Source: Oscillospiraceae bacterium (GTDB lineage: Bacteria > Bacillota > Clostridia > Oscillospirales > Acutalibacteraceae). Taken from it: DNA of 13,937 nt. Of this stretch, positions 6,300-13,806 are shown in pieces. The notes under the pieces were generated by a model. It had not been told where the DNA came from, made no database searches, and saw only the letters and a program-made list of their open reading frames with translations. The translations under genes were made by a program, and so were the position numbers. Each line of letters starts with the position of its first letter. Position 1 is the stretch's first letter. The stretch covers positions 1 through 13,937 of the forward strand of contig WQRM01000016.1 in the NCBI GenBank assembly GCA_009786735.1. The letters run 5' to 3'.

Positions 6300-7220
6300 T
6301 CACCAAACAAAGTTTGAATAGTGCCAGCTTGAGCTTTGCGGAATCATTCCGTCTGTGCGAATGCCTGCAACTCTGGCGTCTGTGAAGTCGCCACGCAGGT
6401 TAGCGCTGCGCTCGGCGGCAATGATTTGCCCTTCGGCGTTGACAGTGATGCGCACCACACCGTTGCGAATCACAACAATCACGTTTTCGGGGTTAATCGA
6501 CACAGGTCCTGCGCCGGTGATGATTTCAATGACCTCGTCGCGATCCATGATAAACGACACACGAGCGTGTTGCCCGGTAACATGTTGCGGGTTGGTTTCC
6601 TCACGGACGCGCACTTCCATCACCCAGTTGTTGCCCTCACGCCGCGAGCTGATGGACGTGATGTCCTGCGACCGCAACGTGGAGGCCTGCGGGTTGAGCG
6701 ACATGAAATACCCTTGGTTGTTTGCGCCGCGGGCGATGGTGTGGTATTCAGGCGTGCCGGGCATCACGCGGGAAACAATCGAGTTCACCACCGGCTGAAT
6801 GGTGCTGATAAGCCTGCTGGTGAAGGTCATGTTTTCGGTTTCAATGCGCAGTTGTTCACGCATCTCAAAGCCCGGGCGTTCGTTGCGCACACGGTTGACC
6901 ACCGCGTTGAAGTACTCCAATTGCGCAGCTTGACCAAGCGCGCCCAGGTTCTCGGGCGGCGCAAAGGGATTGGTGAGCTCTTCGTCTGGCGGTTCATCAA
7001 CGGGTTCGTCGTTGTCATCATTATCTTCATTGTCGTTCTCAGGCTCGTCATAGGGCTCATCGTTGCGCGCATCGTCGTTTTCTACGTAGACATCAACCGG
7101 CTCGGTGATTTCTTCATCGGGGTAGTAGGCTTCGGCTTCGTTGTTGCCGCACGCAGCAAGCACCGCGCCCATGCCGACAATCAGCACAAGCGCCAGCATG
7201 GCAGCTAGTATTTTTTTCAT
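6300..7220 (-). CDS. Lipoprotein with acidic linker, function unknown
   Basis: The 306-residue product begins with a lipoprotein signal peptide: MKK, a hydrophobic core (4-20) and the lipobox LAAC with Cys24 as the lipidated residue. Residues about 26-82 are a disordered, very acidic linker rich in D, E, N and P. A folded domain of about 220 residues follows, containing LEYFNAVVNRVRNERPGF (101-118) and a series of beta-rich segments (for example VMEVRVREE, 200-208, and VIVVIRNGVVRITV, 247-260). I have seen similar PGF-containing lipoproteins in Clostridia, but no function is known to me. It would sit on the outer face of the membrane. The ATG overlaps the upstream gene's stop (ATGA) and has GGAGG before it. 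It ends 16 bases before the oxidoreductase ATG. Confidence 0.85.
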   Translation of the reverse strand: MKKILAAMLALVLIVGMGAVLAACGNNEAEAYYPDEEITEPVDVYVENDDARNDEPYDEPENDNEDNDDNDEPVDEPPDEELTNPFAPPENLGALGQAAQLEYFNAVVNRVRNERPGFEMREQLRIETENMTFTSRLISTIQPVVNSIVSRVMPGTPEYHTIARGANNQGYFMSLNPQASTLRSQDITSISSRREGNNWVMEVRVREETNPQHVTGQHARVSFIMDRDEVIEIITGAGPVSINPENVIVVIRNGVVRITVNAEGQIIAAERSANLRGDFTDARVAGIRTDGMIPQSSSWHYSNFVW

Positions 7221-7576
7221 GTTTCAATCCTCCGCTGCCGTTTTTTCTTCGCGAGCGAGAGCAGCAGCATTCCCGTCCAAACGAACATGGATAGACCGAT
7301 GACGAACACGCCCAAGTTGAAGTCCGCTAGAATGACCGCTAGCCAGTCTAGCGCTTCGCCGAGCCACAAGTGCCGCAGAATCAGCAGCCCTGCGCCGCCC
7401 CAAAGCAGACCCGAAAGCCAAGCCAGCTCACGCCAAAACGACGCCTTAGCGGGTGTGCTTTCCGCAGTTTTTTCGTCAGCAAGCTTGAGCACCTGCCGCC
7501 TTTCGTAGCACGCGAATGCCACCGTTGCGGTGGTCACCAAAACCGCCGCCGTGACTGCTGTTGTTGCGCATCCCAT
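7217..7576 (-). CDS. Small three-helix membrane protein, first gene of the operon
   Basis: The 119-residue product has three hydrophobic segments at about 5-23, 50-68 and 86-109. The first two are joined by a polar, charged stretch (24-48, starting YERRQ), and the protein ends in a basic tail (KKKRQRR, 110-116). The ATG at 7576 is chosen over an upstream frame extension to 7627 because a perfect GGAGGAG lies seven bases before it, and because the extension would start within the promoter's -10. The stop overlaps the lipoprotein ATG (ATGA), so the two are translated together. I do not recognise a family. The position suggests it works with the lipoprotein at the membrane. Confidence 0.8.
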   Translation of the reverse strand: MGCATTAVTAAVLVTTATVAFACYERRQVLKLADEKTAESTPAKASFWRELAWLSGLLWGGAGLLILRHLWLGEALDWLAVILADFNLGVFVIGLSMFVWTGMLLLSLAKKKRQRRIET

Positions 7577-7618
7577 AAAAAAACTCCTCCTACAATGTGA
7601 AATATTCAAACTCATTAT

Positions 7619-7647
7619 ATTGTACATGATTGGGGCGGAGTTGTCAA
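7619..7647 (-). promoter_or_regulatory. Sigma-A promoter of the membrane protein-lipoprotein-oxidoreductase-hypAB operon
   Basis: On the minus strand a perfect TTGACA (7642-7647) is followed after exactly 17 bases by TACAAT (7619-7624), one base from consensus. Transcription would start near 7611, leaving a leader of about 35 bases with a strong ribosome binding site. A second TATAAT overlaps at 7614-7619 but is too far from the -35. No internal terminator was seen between here and 2354, so all six genes may be on one message. Confidence 0.85.
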
Positions 7648-7786
7648 GTCGTTTTGGTGAATTTTATGGCGTGGCGAGGGTGATTTGTGTTGTGATTTTC
7701 CCCATCATCAATGTAAGCATCAAAAGGGTGTAACGGCGATTTTTTTAACAATGAATCTTTCGTCTCGAACTGACCCGTATTTAATC
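7648..7786. other. Intergenic core between the two divergent promoters
   Basis: About 140 bases separate the -35 boxes of the minus-strand hyp operon and the plus-strand hsd operon. I see no open frame with a ribosome binding site, no tRNA, no long inverted repeat and no recognisable operator. It holds a few T runs only. With the promoters and leaders it makes a gene-free stretch of about 364 bases (7577-7940). Confidence 0.6.
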
Positions 7787-7815
7787 TTGCATTTCGTCAC
7801 AAAGTGGTGTATAAT
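7787..7815 (+). promoter_or_regulatory. Probable sigma-A promoter of the hsd operon
   Basis: TTGCAT (7787-7792) and a perfect TATAAT (7810-7815) are separated by 17 bases. The -10 is consensus and the -35 matches at three of six positions, with the important TTG present. The start of transcription would be near 7822, giving hsdR a leader of about 120 bases. Confidence 0.6.
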
Positions 7816-7831
7816 GGAAACGATAGAGTTT

Positions 7832-7884
7832 GAGGAAAGCAAGCCGAAAATGGGAAAAACATCGCTGCTTTCTCATGGACGGCT
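7832..7884 (+). promoter_or_regulatory. Possible structured leader upstream of hsdR
   Basis: In the ~120-base untranslated leader, GAGGAAAGCA (7832-7841) can pair with TGCTTTCTC (7866-7874) with one bulged G. AGCCG (7842-7846) could instead pair with CGGCT (7880-7884), giving two competing folds. No T-run terminator follows and the hsdR ribosome binding site is outside both stems. I do not recognise a known riboswitch, so regulation by this RNA is only a possibility. Confidence 0.25.
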
Positions 7885-7940
7885 CATCTGTTGGACGAAT
7901 CAAATGCTTAAATCCAAAACAAGAGCGGGAGGTTTCCATT

Positions 7941-10900
7941 ATGAACAAAGAAGCCCAAATCGAAAAAAGTTTTCTGGATATTCTAACCCATCGGGAAAAT
8001 CAGTGGACATACCGTGATGACATTAAAACCGAAACCGCGCTTTGGACGAACTTGCGTGCACACATCAATCGTATCAATGTCGCCCGGCTGGATGGCGTGC
8101 CACTTACGGATAAAGAGTTTGAGCAACTAAAAGTTGAGTTTAAACGTTTGACTGCCACTACATTTGGTGCGTCTCAATGGTTAAGAGGCGAAAACGGTGT
8201 TGCCGCCATTAACATTGAACGCGAAAATGTTGAGCAGGGCAGCGTATCGCTTGTGTTGTTCAGCAATAAAGAAATCGCGGGCGGCATTTCAAGTTATGAA
8301 GTTGTCAACCAAATCAAACCTGACGCGGGCTCAGATATACGCGGCGATGTGACATTGCTGATAAACGGTTTGCCGATGATCCACATTGAATTGAAAGCGG
8401 AATCCGCAAAAGATGGCTATATGCAAGCGTTTGAGCAAATCAAACGTTATGCTGAAGCCGGTTTTTTTGACGGCATCTATGCCACAACGCAAATTTTTGT
8501 GATTAGCAACAAAGTGTCCACAAAATATTTTGCTCGTCCGGGTTCAAATAGCGCAAAAGCTTTTGATGCAGCCAAGAAGTTTTTGTTTAACTGGAGAACG
8601 CCAAACAACGAGCCCGTTGAACACCTCTATGATTTCACAAGACAGGTTTTGCGTATCCCTGATGCACATGAGCTAGTGAGCAAATATACCATTTTGGTGG
8701 ACGACAAAAAGAACCAAAAGTTCCTCATGGTCTTAAGGCCCTATCAAATACACGCGATTCAAAACATTGTCCGTCAGGCGGCGAAGCATGAGAGTGGCTT
8801 CATTTGGCACGCCACAGGTTCGGGCAAAACCATCACTAGTTTTGTTGCAACCAAGCTGCTAGCGCAAGCATCAATTGGCGTTGACCGCACCGTGATGGTG
8901 GTTGACCGCACAGACCTGGATAGCCAAACCAAAGGCGAGTTCAGCAAATTTGCTTCAGAGTTCCACACCGGGCTGGCATCAGGCGATGTTGCGGACAATA
9001 CGCTGATTGTTGGCGTGGATAACCAGCGGCAGCTTAGCAATAGTTTATTGAGCAAGAAAAACAACAACACGATCATCGTCACAACGATTCAAAAGTTGGG
9101 CGCTGCCATCCGAAACGCCAAAGAAACACAAAGCGGCAAATTTGAGGCGCTCAAAAGCGAGCACATCGTTTTTGTTGTTGACGAATGCCATCGCGCGGTG
9201 AGCGACGAGCAGATGCGAGAAATCAAGAAGTTCCTGCCAAACTCAACCTGGTTCGGCCTGACCGGCACGCCTATTTTTGAAGAAAACCAAAAGCAAGAAA
9301 ACGGAACATTCGCAAGGACAACCCAGCAGCAATATGGCGACTTGCTTCACGCATACACCACCAAAAACGCGATGGATGATAACTCCGTTCTCAACTTTCA
9401 GGTAGAGTATCATTGCCTGCTAAACGAGGACAGCAAAGACGAATTTTTGTATAGAAAAGTGAAAGAAAGTTTCCCAAAGCTCGATCCCATGAAAAAACTT
9501 GCAGACATGACCGAAACGGAACGAGAAGAATTGCAAGACAAAGAGCTTTTTGAGCAAGATGATTTTGTCGAAAAAATGCTGCTAAAGATCTTCAAACGCC
9601 AGTCTGTGATTGAACGCTTCAAAGTCGTTAATGGCGCTCCAACCATGAGCGCAGTTCTGACCACGCACTCCATTGCACAAGCCAAACGTATCTATCATAG
9701 GTTGCAGCAAATGAAAGCGGCTGGCATCTTGCTAAATGGCAGAGAGCTTGATGAGCGGCATACACTGCGTGACCCTGATTTCCCAAGGGTTGCGATCACC
9801 TATTCGCTTAATGAAAACCAAGATAAAATGAATGAAGCCCACGCAGAAATTGACTCAATCATGCAGGAATACAACACGCTGTTTGGCACAAATTACACAG
9901 ACGCCGACCAGTTCAACCGAAACATCAATAGTCGGCTGGCACGCAAAGATGTGCAATACCGGAAGGACGGACAATGGCTTGATCTAGTGATTGTTGTGGA
10001 TCGCTTGCTGACTGGCTTTGATGCACCGACCATACAGACCTTGTATGTTGACCGCGAGCTGAAATATCAGAAGCTGCTGCAAGCGTTTTCTCGCACCAAT
10101 CGCATTGCGCCGAACAAGGAAAATGGTATCATTGTGACATTTAGAAAGCCGCACACCATGCGCCAACATGTGGCGGACGCAATTCGCCTGTTCACGAACC
10201 AACAGCAAGACTGGGAAAGCTTGGTGCCACAGGAATATTGCGAGGTCAAGGCTGCGTTTATCGAGGGGCACGGCGAGCTATTGGCGGCAAAAGAAGCGCT
10301 TGCGCTTGATCCAAACAACATCAAAAAGAAAATTGCTCAAGTGCGGGCGTATCAAAAACTTGAAAAAATCCAAAGAGCCATGAAAAGCTATGAGGATTTT
10401 GAACTTGACTTTGGCGAATTAGAGGCTATAATTAAAACGCTGCCCGAAGAAAAAGGGCGCGCTGAAAACCTGAAAGCGGAGATTCGCGAGGAGCTTAAAG
10501 ACAAAAAGCGCGATGATGCAGACGACTGGCTGAAAGATATTGAATTTAGCAGCGGGCAACGGGCGGCGCACGAGGAGCGCATTGATAGTTTTTACATTAA
10601 CCAGCTGTTGAACGACTATCAAACATGTGCAGGCGAAAAAGATAAAAACGAGCTTCGTGATAAAATCATGAAAGAAGTTAATGCAAAACCCGCGGTCGTT
10701 CAATCCATTTATAATCTCATCTTGGCAGATATTGACCAAAACAAGCTGACAAAAGAGTGGGCAGAGTATTTTGAAGCGGAAATTGAGCGGATCATCCAAC
10801 ATGCAGCTAACAGGCTAAAAGTGCCTGTCCAGAGCCTGCAAACGAGTTTCAATGAATATCGCCCGAGCAACGGATCTGTGCCTTTTATCAACGTGATCAA

Positions 10901-11039
10901 CGAGGCATCGCAGCTGGACAAAGAGGCTTTTGAGGCTGCGTTCAATGAAAAATACAGAAAACGACTTTTGGTGATAGAGCAGTATTGGAAGGGCGTAATT
11001 GACGATGAATTAACGCCGTTGAAGGAGGAAACGTTATGA
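7941..11039 (+). CDS. hsdR: Type I restriction enzyme, restriction subunit HsdR
   Basis: The 1032-residue product is a full-length HsdR, the subunit that translocates and cuts unmodified DNA within the R2M2S complex. The N-terminal PD-(D/E)xK nuclease shows Asp136 (RGDV), Glu150 and Lys152 (IELKAE), and the QxxxY motif at 166-170. The helicase domains show HATGSGKT (290-297), VVDECHRA (412-419), GLTGTP (439-444), DRLLTGFDAP (687-696) and QAFSRTNR (714-721). The C-terminal third is charged and helical, as expected for docking to HsdM/HsdS. The ATG at 7941 has GGGAGG eight bases upstream; the same frame stays open to 7830 but those codons lack a ribosome binding site and family homology. It overlaps hsdS by ATGA. 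The gene looks more AT-rich than the hyp operon, consistent with horizontal transfer. All catalytic motifs are intact. Confidence 0.95.
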   Translation: MNKEAQIEKSFLDILTHRENQWTYRDDIKTETALWTNLRAHINRINVARLDGVPLTDKEFEQLKVEFKRLTATTFGASQWLRGENGVAAINIERENVEQGSVSLVLFSNKEIAGGISSYEVVNQIKPDAGSDIRGDVTLLINGLPMIHIELKAESAKDGYMQAFEQIKRYAEAGFFDGIYATTQIFVISNKVSTKYFARPGSNSAKAFDAAKKFLFNWRTPNNEPVEHLYDFTRQVLRIPDAHELVSKYTILVDDKKNQKFLMVLRPYQIHAIQNIVRQAAKHESGFIWHATGSGKTITSFVATKLLAQASIGVDRTVMVVDRTDLDSQTKGEFSKFASEFHTGLASGDVADNTLIVGVDNQRQLSNSLLSKKNNNTIIVTTIQKLGAAIRNAKETQSGKFEALKSEHIVFVVDECHRAVSDEQMREIKKFLPNSTWFGLTGTPIFEENQKQENGTFARTTQQQYGDLLHAYTTKNAMDDNSVLNFQVEYHCLLNEDSKDEFLYRKVKESFPKLDPMKKLADMTETEREELQDKELFEQDDFVEKMLLKIFKRQSVIERFKVVNGAPTMSAVLTTHSIAQAKRIYHRLQQMKAAGILLNGRELDERHTLRDPDFPRVAITYSLNENQDKMNEAHAEIDSIMQEYNTLFGTNYTDADQFNRNINSRLARKDVQYRKDGQWLDLVIVVDRLLTGFDAPTIQTLYVDRELKYQKLLQAFSRTNRIAPNKENGIIVTFRKPHTMRQHVADAIRLFTNQQQDWESLVPQEYCEVKAAFIEGHGELLAAKEALALDPNNIKKKIAQVRAYQKLEKIQRAMKSYEDFELDFGELEAIIKTLPEEKGRAENLKAEIREELKDKKRDDADDWLKDIEFSSGQRAAHEERIDSFYINQLLNDYQTCAGEKDKNELRDKIMKEVNAKPAVVQSIYNLILADIDQNKLTKEWAEYFEAEIERIIQHAANRLKVPVQSLQTSFNEYRPSNGSVPFINVINEASQLDKEAFEAAFNEKYRKRLLVIEQYWKGVIDDELTPLKEETL

Positions 11040-12211
11040 CTTCACGGGGAAAGTTGGCTGCGCTCAAGGCGCTGAAAGCGGCATATCTACAGCAGATGTT
11101 CCCACAGGCGGGCGAAACCGTGCCGCGAGTGCGGTTCGCGGGCTTCAGTGGGGCGTGGGTGGAAAAGAAGTTGGGGGAGGTGGCAAGCATAAAAACCGGC
11201 GCAAGCGATGCGCAAGACTCTGTTGCCGGCGGCGAATACCCCTTTTATGTGCGCTCTGAAAAGATTGAGCGCAGCAACAAATATCTTTTTGATGGCGAGG
11301 CGATACTTATTCCTGGTGAGGGACGTTTAGGCGATATCTACCACTATGTCAACGGAAAGTTCGACTATCATCAGCGAGTATACAAGATTTCGGGGTTCGC
11401 AGCAGATGCGTCAGGATTGTTTGTCCTATACGCCATGCAAAAAACGTTCAAGCAACACGCCATGACACATACCGTCAAAGCGACGGTCGATTCGCTACGT
11501 TTGCCCATGCTGACCGGCTTTGAAATGCTATTGCCCACGAAAGAAGAACAAACCGCCATCGGCGCATTCTTCGCCAAACTAGACGAGCTTATCGCTTTGC
11601 ATCAGCGTAAGCTTGAAACGCTAAAAAAGCTTAAGAAATCATGCCTGCAGCAGATGTTTTCGACGAGTTCTGCGAGTTTTTCCTTGCCACAAGGCAATAA
11701 AACCGTTGAGAATACTCTCACTGATGCAAAGTATGTGCAAACCGTGCCGCGGGTGCGGTTCGCGGGTTTCGGCGAGGCGTGGGAGCAGCGGAAGCTGGGT
11801 GAGGTGCTGACAACGCACTCGTTTAGTCCTTTTCTACAAGAACCGAGCGATGACGGCGAATATGCCGTGATACAACAGGGCGATACGCCCATTTTGGGTT
11901 TTGCAAACGGAAACCCATTTGAGAATCACCAAGAGGTTGTTTTATTTGGCGACCATACATTGTCTTTATACAGACCCCAAAATCCGTTTTTCGTGGCGAC
12001 TGACGGCGTGAAGATTATCAGTGCAAACGGCATGCATGCAGATTTCCTCTTTGTGTTAATGGAAAGATATAAACCAGCGTCCGAGGGCTATAAGCGACAT
12101 TTTTCCATTTTGAAAAACGTTGAAGCATCGCTCGCTACAAACCACGCGGAACAAACCGCCATCGGCAACTTCTTCTCGACCCTAGACGAACTCATCAAAC
12201 AACATTCCTAA
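11036..12211 (+). CDS. hsdS: Type I restriction-modification specificity subunit HsdS
   Basis: HsdS recognises the bipartite DNA target for the type I complex. This 391-residue protein has two target-recognition domains, at about 30-175 and 238-375. Each opens with the same block (VPRVRFAGF..AW..KLGEV, 29-49 and 237-256) and closes with EQTAIG.FF.(K/T)LDELI (171-186 and 372-387). Between them is the conserved coiled coil ALHQRKLETLKKLKKSCLQQMF (187-208). The protein starts with a copy of only the last part of that coil (LAALKALKAAYLQQMF, 7-22) and ends just before it (LIKQHS), so the helix is split between the two ends, a circular arrangement known in some HsdS families. AAGGAGG precedes the ATG, which overlaps the hsdR stop. 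A second hsdS lies after hsdM. Confidence 0.92.
   Translation: MTSRGKLAALKALKAAYLQQMFPQAGETVPRVRFAGFSGAWVEKKLGEVASIKTGASDAQDSVAGGEYPFYVRSEKIERSNKYLFDGEAILIPGEGRLGDIYHYVNGKFDYHQRVYKISGFAADASGLFVLYAMQKTFKQHAMTHTVKATVDSLRLPMLTGFEMLLPTKEEQTAIGAFFAKLDELIALHQRKLETLKKLKKSCLQQMFSTSSASFSLPQGNKTVENTLTDAKYVQTVPRVRFAGFGEAWEQRKLGEVLTTHSFSPFLQEPSDDGEYAVIQQGDTPILGFANGNPFENHQEVVLFGDHTLSLYRPQNPFFVATDGVKIISANGMHADFLFVLMERYKPASEGYKRHFSILKNVEASLATNHAEQTAIGNFFSTLDELIKQHS
11115..11182 (+). repeat. Internal direct repeat of hsdS, copy 1
   Basis: This 68-base segment encodes the opening block of the first target-recognition domain. It aligns without gaps to 11739-11806, with 56 of 68 bases equal by hand count, and is nearly identical over the first 28 bases. 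It reflects the pseudo-dimeric build of HsdS and could serve as a recombination site for domain exchange. Confidence 0.8.
11739..11806 (+). repeat. Internal direct repeat of hsdS, copy 2
   Basis: The second copy of the hsdS opening block starts the second target-recognition domain. Its last 26 bases (11780-11805) match 13851-13876 in the partial second hsdS at 25 of 26 positions. That is closer than the match of either to copy 1 in the same stretch. Confidence 0.8.
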
Positions 12212-12222
12212 GGAGAACAACC

Positions 12223-13806
12223 ATGAACCTACATAACCAACTTTGGGCCTCGGCGGACATCCTGCGCGGCAAAATGGACGCCAGCGAATACAAAAACTAT
12301 CTGCTTGGCCTTGTTTTCTACAAATTCTTGTCCGACCTAGAGCTGAGGGCTGTGTACGAACAAGCAAACGGCAAACCGGACGCATACCCAAGCCGTGAAG
12401 TGCAATTTGATGAGCTGACAGATTGGCACGACGACAACGCCGACGAGCTGCGCAACACCATGCACCGCAAGTTGGGCTATTTTATCGAGCCGCAGCATCT
12501 GTTTTTCACGCTGCGCAACAAAGCATCTAGCTATGCTTTTCAAATTAATGACTTGCAATCCGCTTTTACCGAACTTTCACGTCAAGGTGAAAATTTTGCA
12601 GGCTTGTTTGATGACGTGGACTTGCGCTCCACAAAGTTGGGTTCGCATGACCAACAGCGCAATGTGACCATCATGGAAGTGATCAAGACCCTGGATGAAA
12701 TTGATTTGTTTGGGCACGAGGGCGACGTCATCGGCGACGCCTATGAATATTTAATCTCGCAATTTGCAGCAGGCGCAGGGAAAAAGGCCGGCGAGTTTTA
12801 TACACCGCAAGCGGTTTCAAAAATCATTTCAGAGATTGTTAGCATTGGGCAAGAAGACCTTGCGCCGTTTCATATTTATGACCCTGCGATGGGGTCGGGT
12901 TCGCTGATGCTAAATATCCGCCAGTTTTTGAAGAACCCCGAAAAGGTATTTTATCACGGACAAGAGCTGAACACCACAACATACAATCTTGCGCGAATGA
13001 ACCTGATTCTGCATGGCGTTGACCGCGAGCAAATGCGGCTTAACAACGGCGACACGCTAGACGAGGATTGGCCGACAGACGAGCCGCACCTGTTCAACGC
13101 GGTGGTGATGAACCCCCCATACTCTGCGCAGTGGAGCGCCGCCGAGAAATTTTTGAATGACTCACGCTTTGAAAGTTATGGCAAGCTCGCGCCGAAGTCT
13201 AAGGCGGATTTTGCGTTTTTGCTGCACGGGTTTTATCACCTGCAAGACCGTGGCACGATGGGGATTGTGCTGCCGCATGGGGTATTGTTCCGCGGGGCTG
13301 CTGAAGGCGTTATCCGTAAAACATTGCTCGAAACGGGAGCAATTGAAGCGGTGATTGGCCTGCCTGCGAACATTTTTTATGGCACGAGCATCCCGACAGT
13401 TGTGTTGATTTTGAAGAAAAACCGCGCTAGCCGTGACGTGTTGTTCATCGACGCATCGAACGATTTTGAGAAGCAGAAAAACCAAAACAGTCTGCGTGCC
13501 GAGGACATCGCCAAGATTGTGGATGCCTACAAGCGCCGCGAGAGCGTTGAAAAATATGCTCACTTGGCCACGTTTGACGAGATTGTTGCCAACGACTTCA
13601 ACCTCAACATTCCGCGTTATGTGGACACCTTTGAAGAGGAGGAGCAGATTGACATCGTGGCGCTGAGCGCCGAAATGACTGCCCTGAACGAAGAAATCGC
13701 GCGCAACGAAGCGGAGTTCCTGGGGATGCTCGACCAGCTTGCCGTGACGGATGACACCGCCGCGCTGATTGCCGCGACCAAGCGAATTTTCGGGGGTGGC
13801 GCATGA
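12223..13806 (+). CDS. hsdM: Type I restriction-modification methyltransferase subunit HsdM
   Basis: HsdM is the adenine-N6 methyltransferase of the type I system; two copies with one HsdS form the modification enzyme. The 527-residue protein has the helical N-terminal domain (about 1-145), the GEFYTP block (190-195), the S-adenosylmethionine-binding motif YDPAMGSGS (219-227) and the catalytic NPPY (297-300) of gamma-class N6-adenine enzymes. The tail from about 470 is coiled-coil-like and rich in E and L, as used for HsdS contact. AGGAG lies seven bases before the ATG, twelve bases after the hsdS stop. The gene is complete and its motifs are intact. It overlaps the following hsdS by ATGA. 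Confidence 0.96.
   Translation: MNLHNQLWASADILRGKMDASEYKNYLLGLVFYKFLSDLELRAVYEQANGKPDAYPSREVQFDELTDWHDDNADELRNTMHRKLGYFIEPQHLFFTLRNKASSYAFQINDLQSAFTELSRQGENFAGLFDDVDLRSTKLGSHDQQRNVTIMEVIKTLDEIDLFGHEGDVIGDAYEYLISQFAAGAGKKAGEFYTPQAVSKIISEIVSIGQEDLAPFHIYDPAMGSGSLMLNIRQFLKNPEKVFYHGQELNTTTYNLARMNLILHGVDREQMRLNNGDTLDEDWPTDEPHLFNAVVMNPPYSAQWSAAEKFLNDSRFESYGKLAPKSKADFAFLLHGFYHLQDRGTMGIVLPHGVLFRGAAEGVIRKTLLETGAIEAVIGLPANIFYGTSIPTVVLILKKNRASRDVLFIDASNDFEKQKNQNSLRAEDIAKIVDAYKRRESVEKYAHLATFDEIVANDFNLNIPRYVDTFEEEEQIDIVALSAEMTALNEEIARNEAEFLGMLDQLAVTDDTAALIAATKRIFGGGA

Noticed and set aside
6284..6310. TTG start for the oxidoreductase
   Set aside because: It would overlap the lipoprotein end and lacks a ribosome binding site; AGGAAGGGG lies properly before the ATG at 6283.
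6336..7208. 290-codon plus-strand open frame opposite the lipoprotein
   Set aside because: The minus-strand frame has a signal peptide, lipobox, ribosome binding site and operon spacing; the plus-strand product has none and resembles no family.
7577..7627. Longer start for the first membrane protein of the operon
   Set aside because: It would place the start codon in the -10 region of the promoter; the ATG at 7576 has a perfect GGAGGAG.
7832..7884. Known riboswitch in the hsdR leader
   Set aside because: The bases do not fit the cores of the riboswitch classes I can recall (for example c-di-GMP, SAM, cobalamin), so only a possible fold is reported.
7830..7940. N-terminal extension of HsdR from a TTG at 7830 or an ATG at 7875
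   Set aside because: Neither has a ribosome binding site and the residues do not resemble HsdR; the ATG at 7941 has GGGAGG and begins the family homology.
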